Assembly (NCBI GenBank): GCA_013285445.1
Contig: CP053448.1
Coordinates: 3,430,818-3,494,817, forward strand
Reading direction: 5' to 3'
Length of the DNA: 64,000 bases
Origin: Pseudomonadota bacterium
Lineage (GTDB): Bacteria > Pseudomonadota > Gammaproteobacteria > Xanthomonadales > Wenzhouxiangellaceae
The position numbers and the translations under genes were made by a program. Positions 63,314 through 64,000 of the stretch are shown in pieces. The notes beneath the pieces are model-generated. The model was not told the origin of the DNA, made no database searches, and saw only the letters and a program-made list of their open reading frames with translations. Each line of letters opens with the position of its first letter. Position 1 is the first letter of the stretch.

Positions 63314-64000
63314 GTCCAGGACTCCAGCTCGTCGTCATACAGCGAATGCGCGGATCCAGCCAGGCATAGAGCAGATGAGCAGACCATGAAGTTCGGAACA
63401 GGACCTGATCAACACACCGTAAAGACCGACCACGCCCATCACCAGGTGTAGTCGCGGTTGAGTGCGCCCTGAACGAAATAGGAGCCAACCGGCTTGGGTA
63501 TGGTAAAGATGCGGGTGCCGACCAGGACCGAGCCCGGTCACGATGGCGGCGGCGGCCGGGCCTAGGTAGGGAGAACCGGCAGAAAAGCAGGCCGGAGCGC
63601 ATGCCGTCAAAATGGCCACCTTTCCGGCATGCCGCGCGTGGCGCTGCACCGTGCCGGATAAAGCTCGATCTGGCGCACCCTGATCATCGATCTGCGGCAA
63701 TGTGCGATATAGGCCACCATAACGGCAGGCCCAAGGTCCACTGCCGGCCGCACCATGCTGCGATCGAGGGCTGGAACGCCCAGCCGCCGGCCGGTAGCTC
63801 AGCCCAGCGTGATGGCAAAGGCACCCGGGAATCAACGGCAGGTGCTGTGACGGGGATTAGGGCACCGGAAAATGCAAATCATGGCCACGCTCTCCATCAC
63901 CGCATAAATCCGACGGCAGTTCTGTCGCCAGCACGACCAGGAACGCAATAAGCCGACACCAGCCAGCAAGGGCAGCGATCTGGCGCAGATGAGCCCCAGA
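63310..64000 (-). CDS. oppB: Oligopeptide ABC transporter permease OppB-like, partial and heavily frameshifted
   Basis: Fragments in changing frames match an OppB C-terminal half: GPAAAAIVTG, VLVGTRIFTIPKPVGSYFVQ, GALNRDYT, VMGVVGLYGVLI and LYAWLDPRIR. They need many insertions and deletions, more than in oppC. The stop probably overlaps the oppC start (ATGA at 63310-63313). The N-terminal half lies past the right edge. Either the sequence here is poor or the gene is decayed. Confidence 0.6.

Overview
The window is about 64 kb of GC-rich (roughly 62-65% by eye) chromosomal DNA from a gammaproteobacterium. The partial 16S gene, the arginine locus and the gene orders fis-purH-purD and opp-rsmG-parA-parB suggest a member or close relative of the Xanthomonadales/Lysobacterales, for example a Wenzhouxiangella-like lineage. 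The strongest hint is the arginine route. It has an N-acetylornithine carbamoyltransferase, a fused N-acetylglutamate kinase/synthase and an ArgE, which is the Xanthomonas-type pathway through N-acetylcitrulline. The species call is an inference; the 16S fragment could settle it.

Layout. Positions 1-950 hold the 5' part of a 16S rRNA gene on the minus strand with boxA and two tandem promoters. Positions 1134-9009 are the minus-strand arginine locus (argF', argG, argE, argB/A fusion, argC, argH). A short Arg-rich reading frame and a terminator with a competing antiterminator pairing lie in front of argG and look like a ribosome-mediated attenuator. Positions 9037-12629 carry a diguanylate cyclase, a tiny PLDc_N-like membrane protein and a TolB/TPR protein. 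Positions 12635-16603 carry tyrS, an M23 peptidase and anmK. Positions 16870-25007 hold three secreted repeat proteins that share an unusual C-terminal tail (F-x-D-x-F), with a CadC-like regulator between them. Positions 25035-33678 carry ampG, xthA, a lipoprotein, pyrE, two envelope/regulatory proteins, fis, purH and purD. Positions 33741-35428 hold a BlaI/M56 pair in which the protease is fused to a TonB-like C-terminus. Positions 35570-43249 carry uvrD, a hydrolase, pyrF (frameshifted as given), a candidate small RNA, plsB, a DUF465 gene and ttcA. After two lipoproteins comes the complete F1Fo ATP synthase operon (44821-51839, minus strand, atpIBEFHAGDC).

Between the atp operon and parAB lies an accessory stretch. 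It has an ECF sigma/anti-sigma/PDZ operon, a membrane protein plus XRE regulator with three evenly spaced operators, a secreted protein of unknown function, and a second ECF sigma/anti-sigma/CpxP-like operon. The right end holds parB, parA, rsmG and an oligopeptide ABC transporter (oppF, D, C, B), all minus strand and tightly overlapping. From about 61.65 kb to the right edge the opp genes contain many single-base indels that become denser towards the end. This looks like low-quality sequence at a contig end more than gene decay.

Several short palindromic or inverted-repeat elements sit between genes: a head-to-head REP-like pair at 2459-2663, an element abutting the argG stop at 6102-6280, a 273-bp MITE-like element at 27202-27474, and a 167-bp element at 32171-32337 whose first base completes the purH stop codon. 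Many long antisense frames in these GC-rich genes are shadows and were left out.
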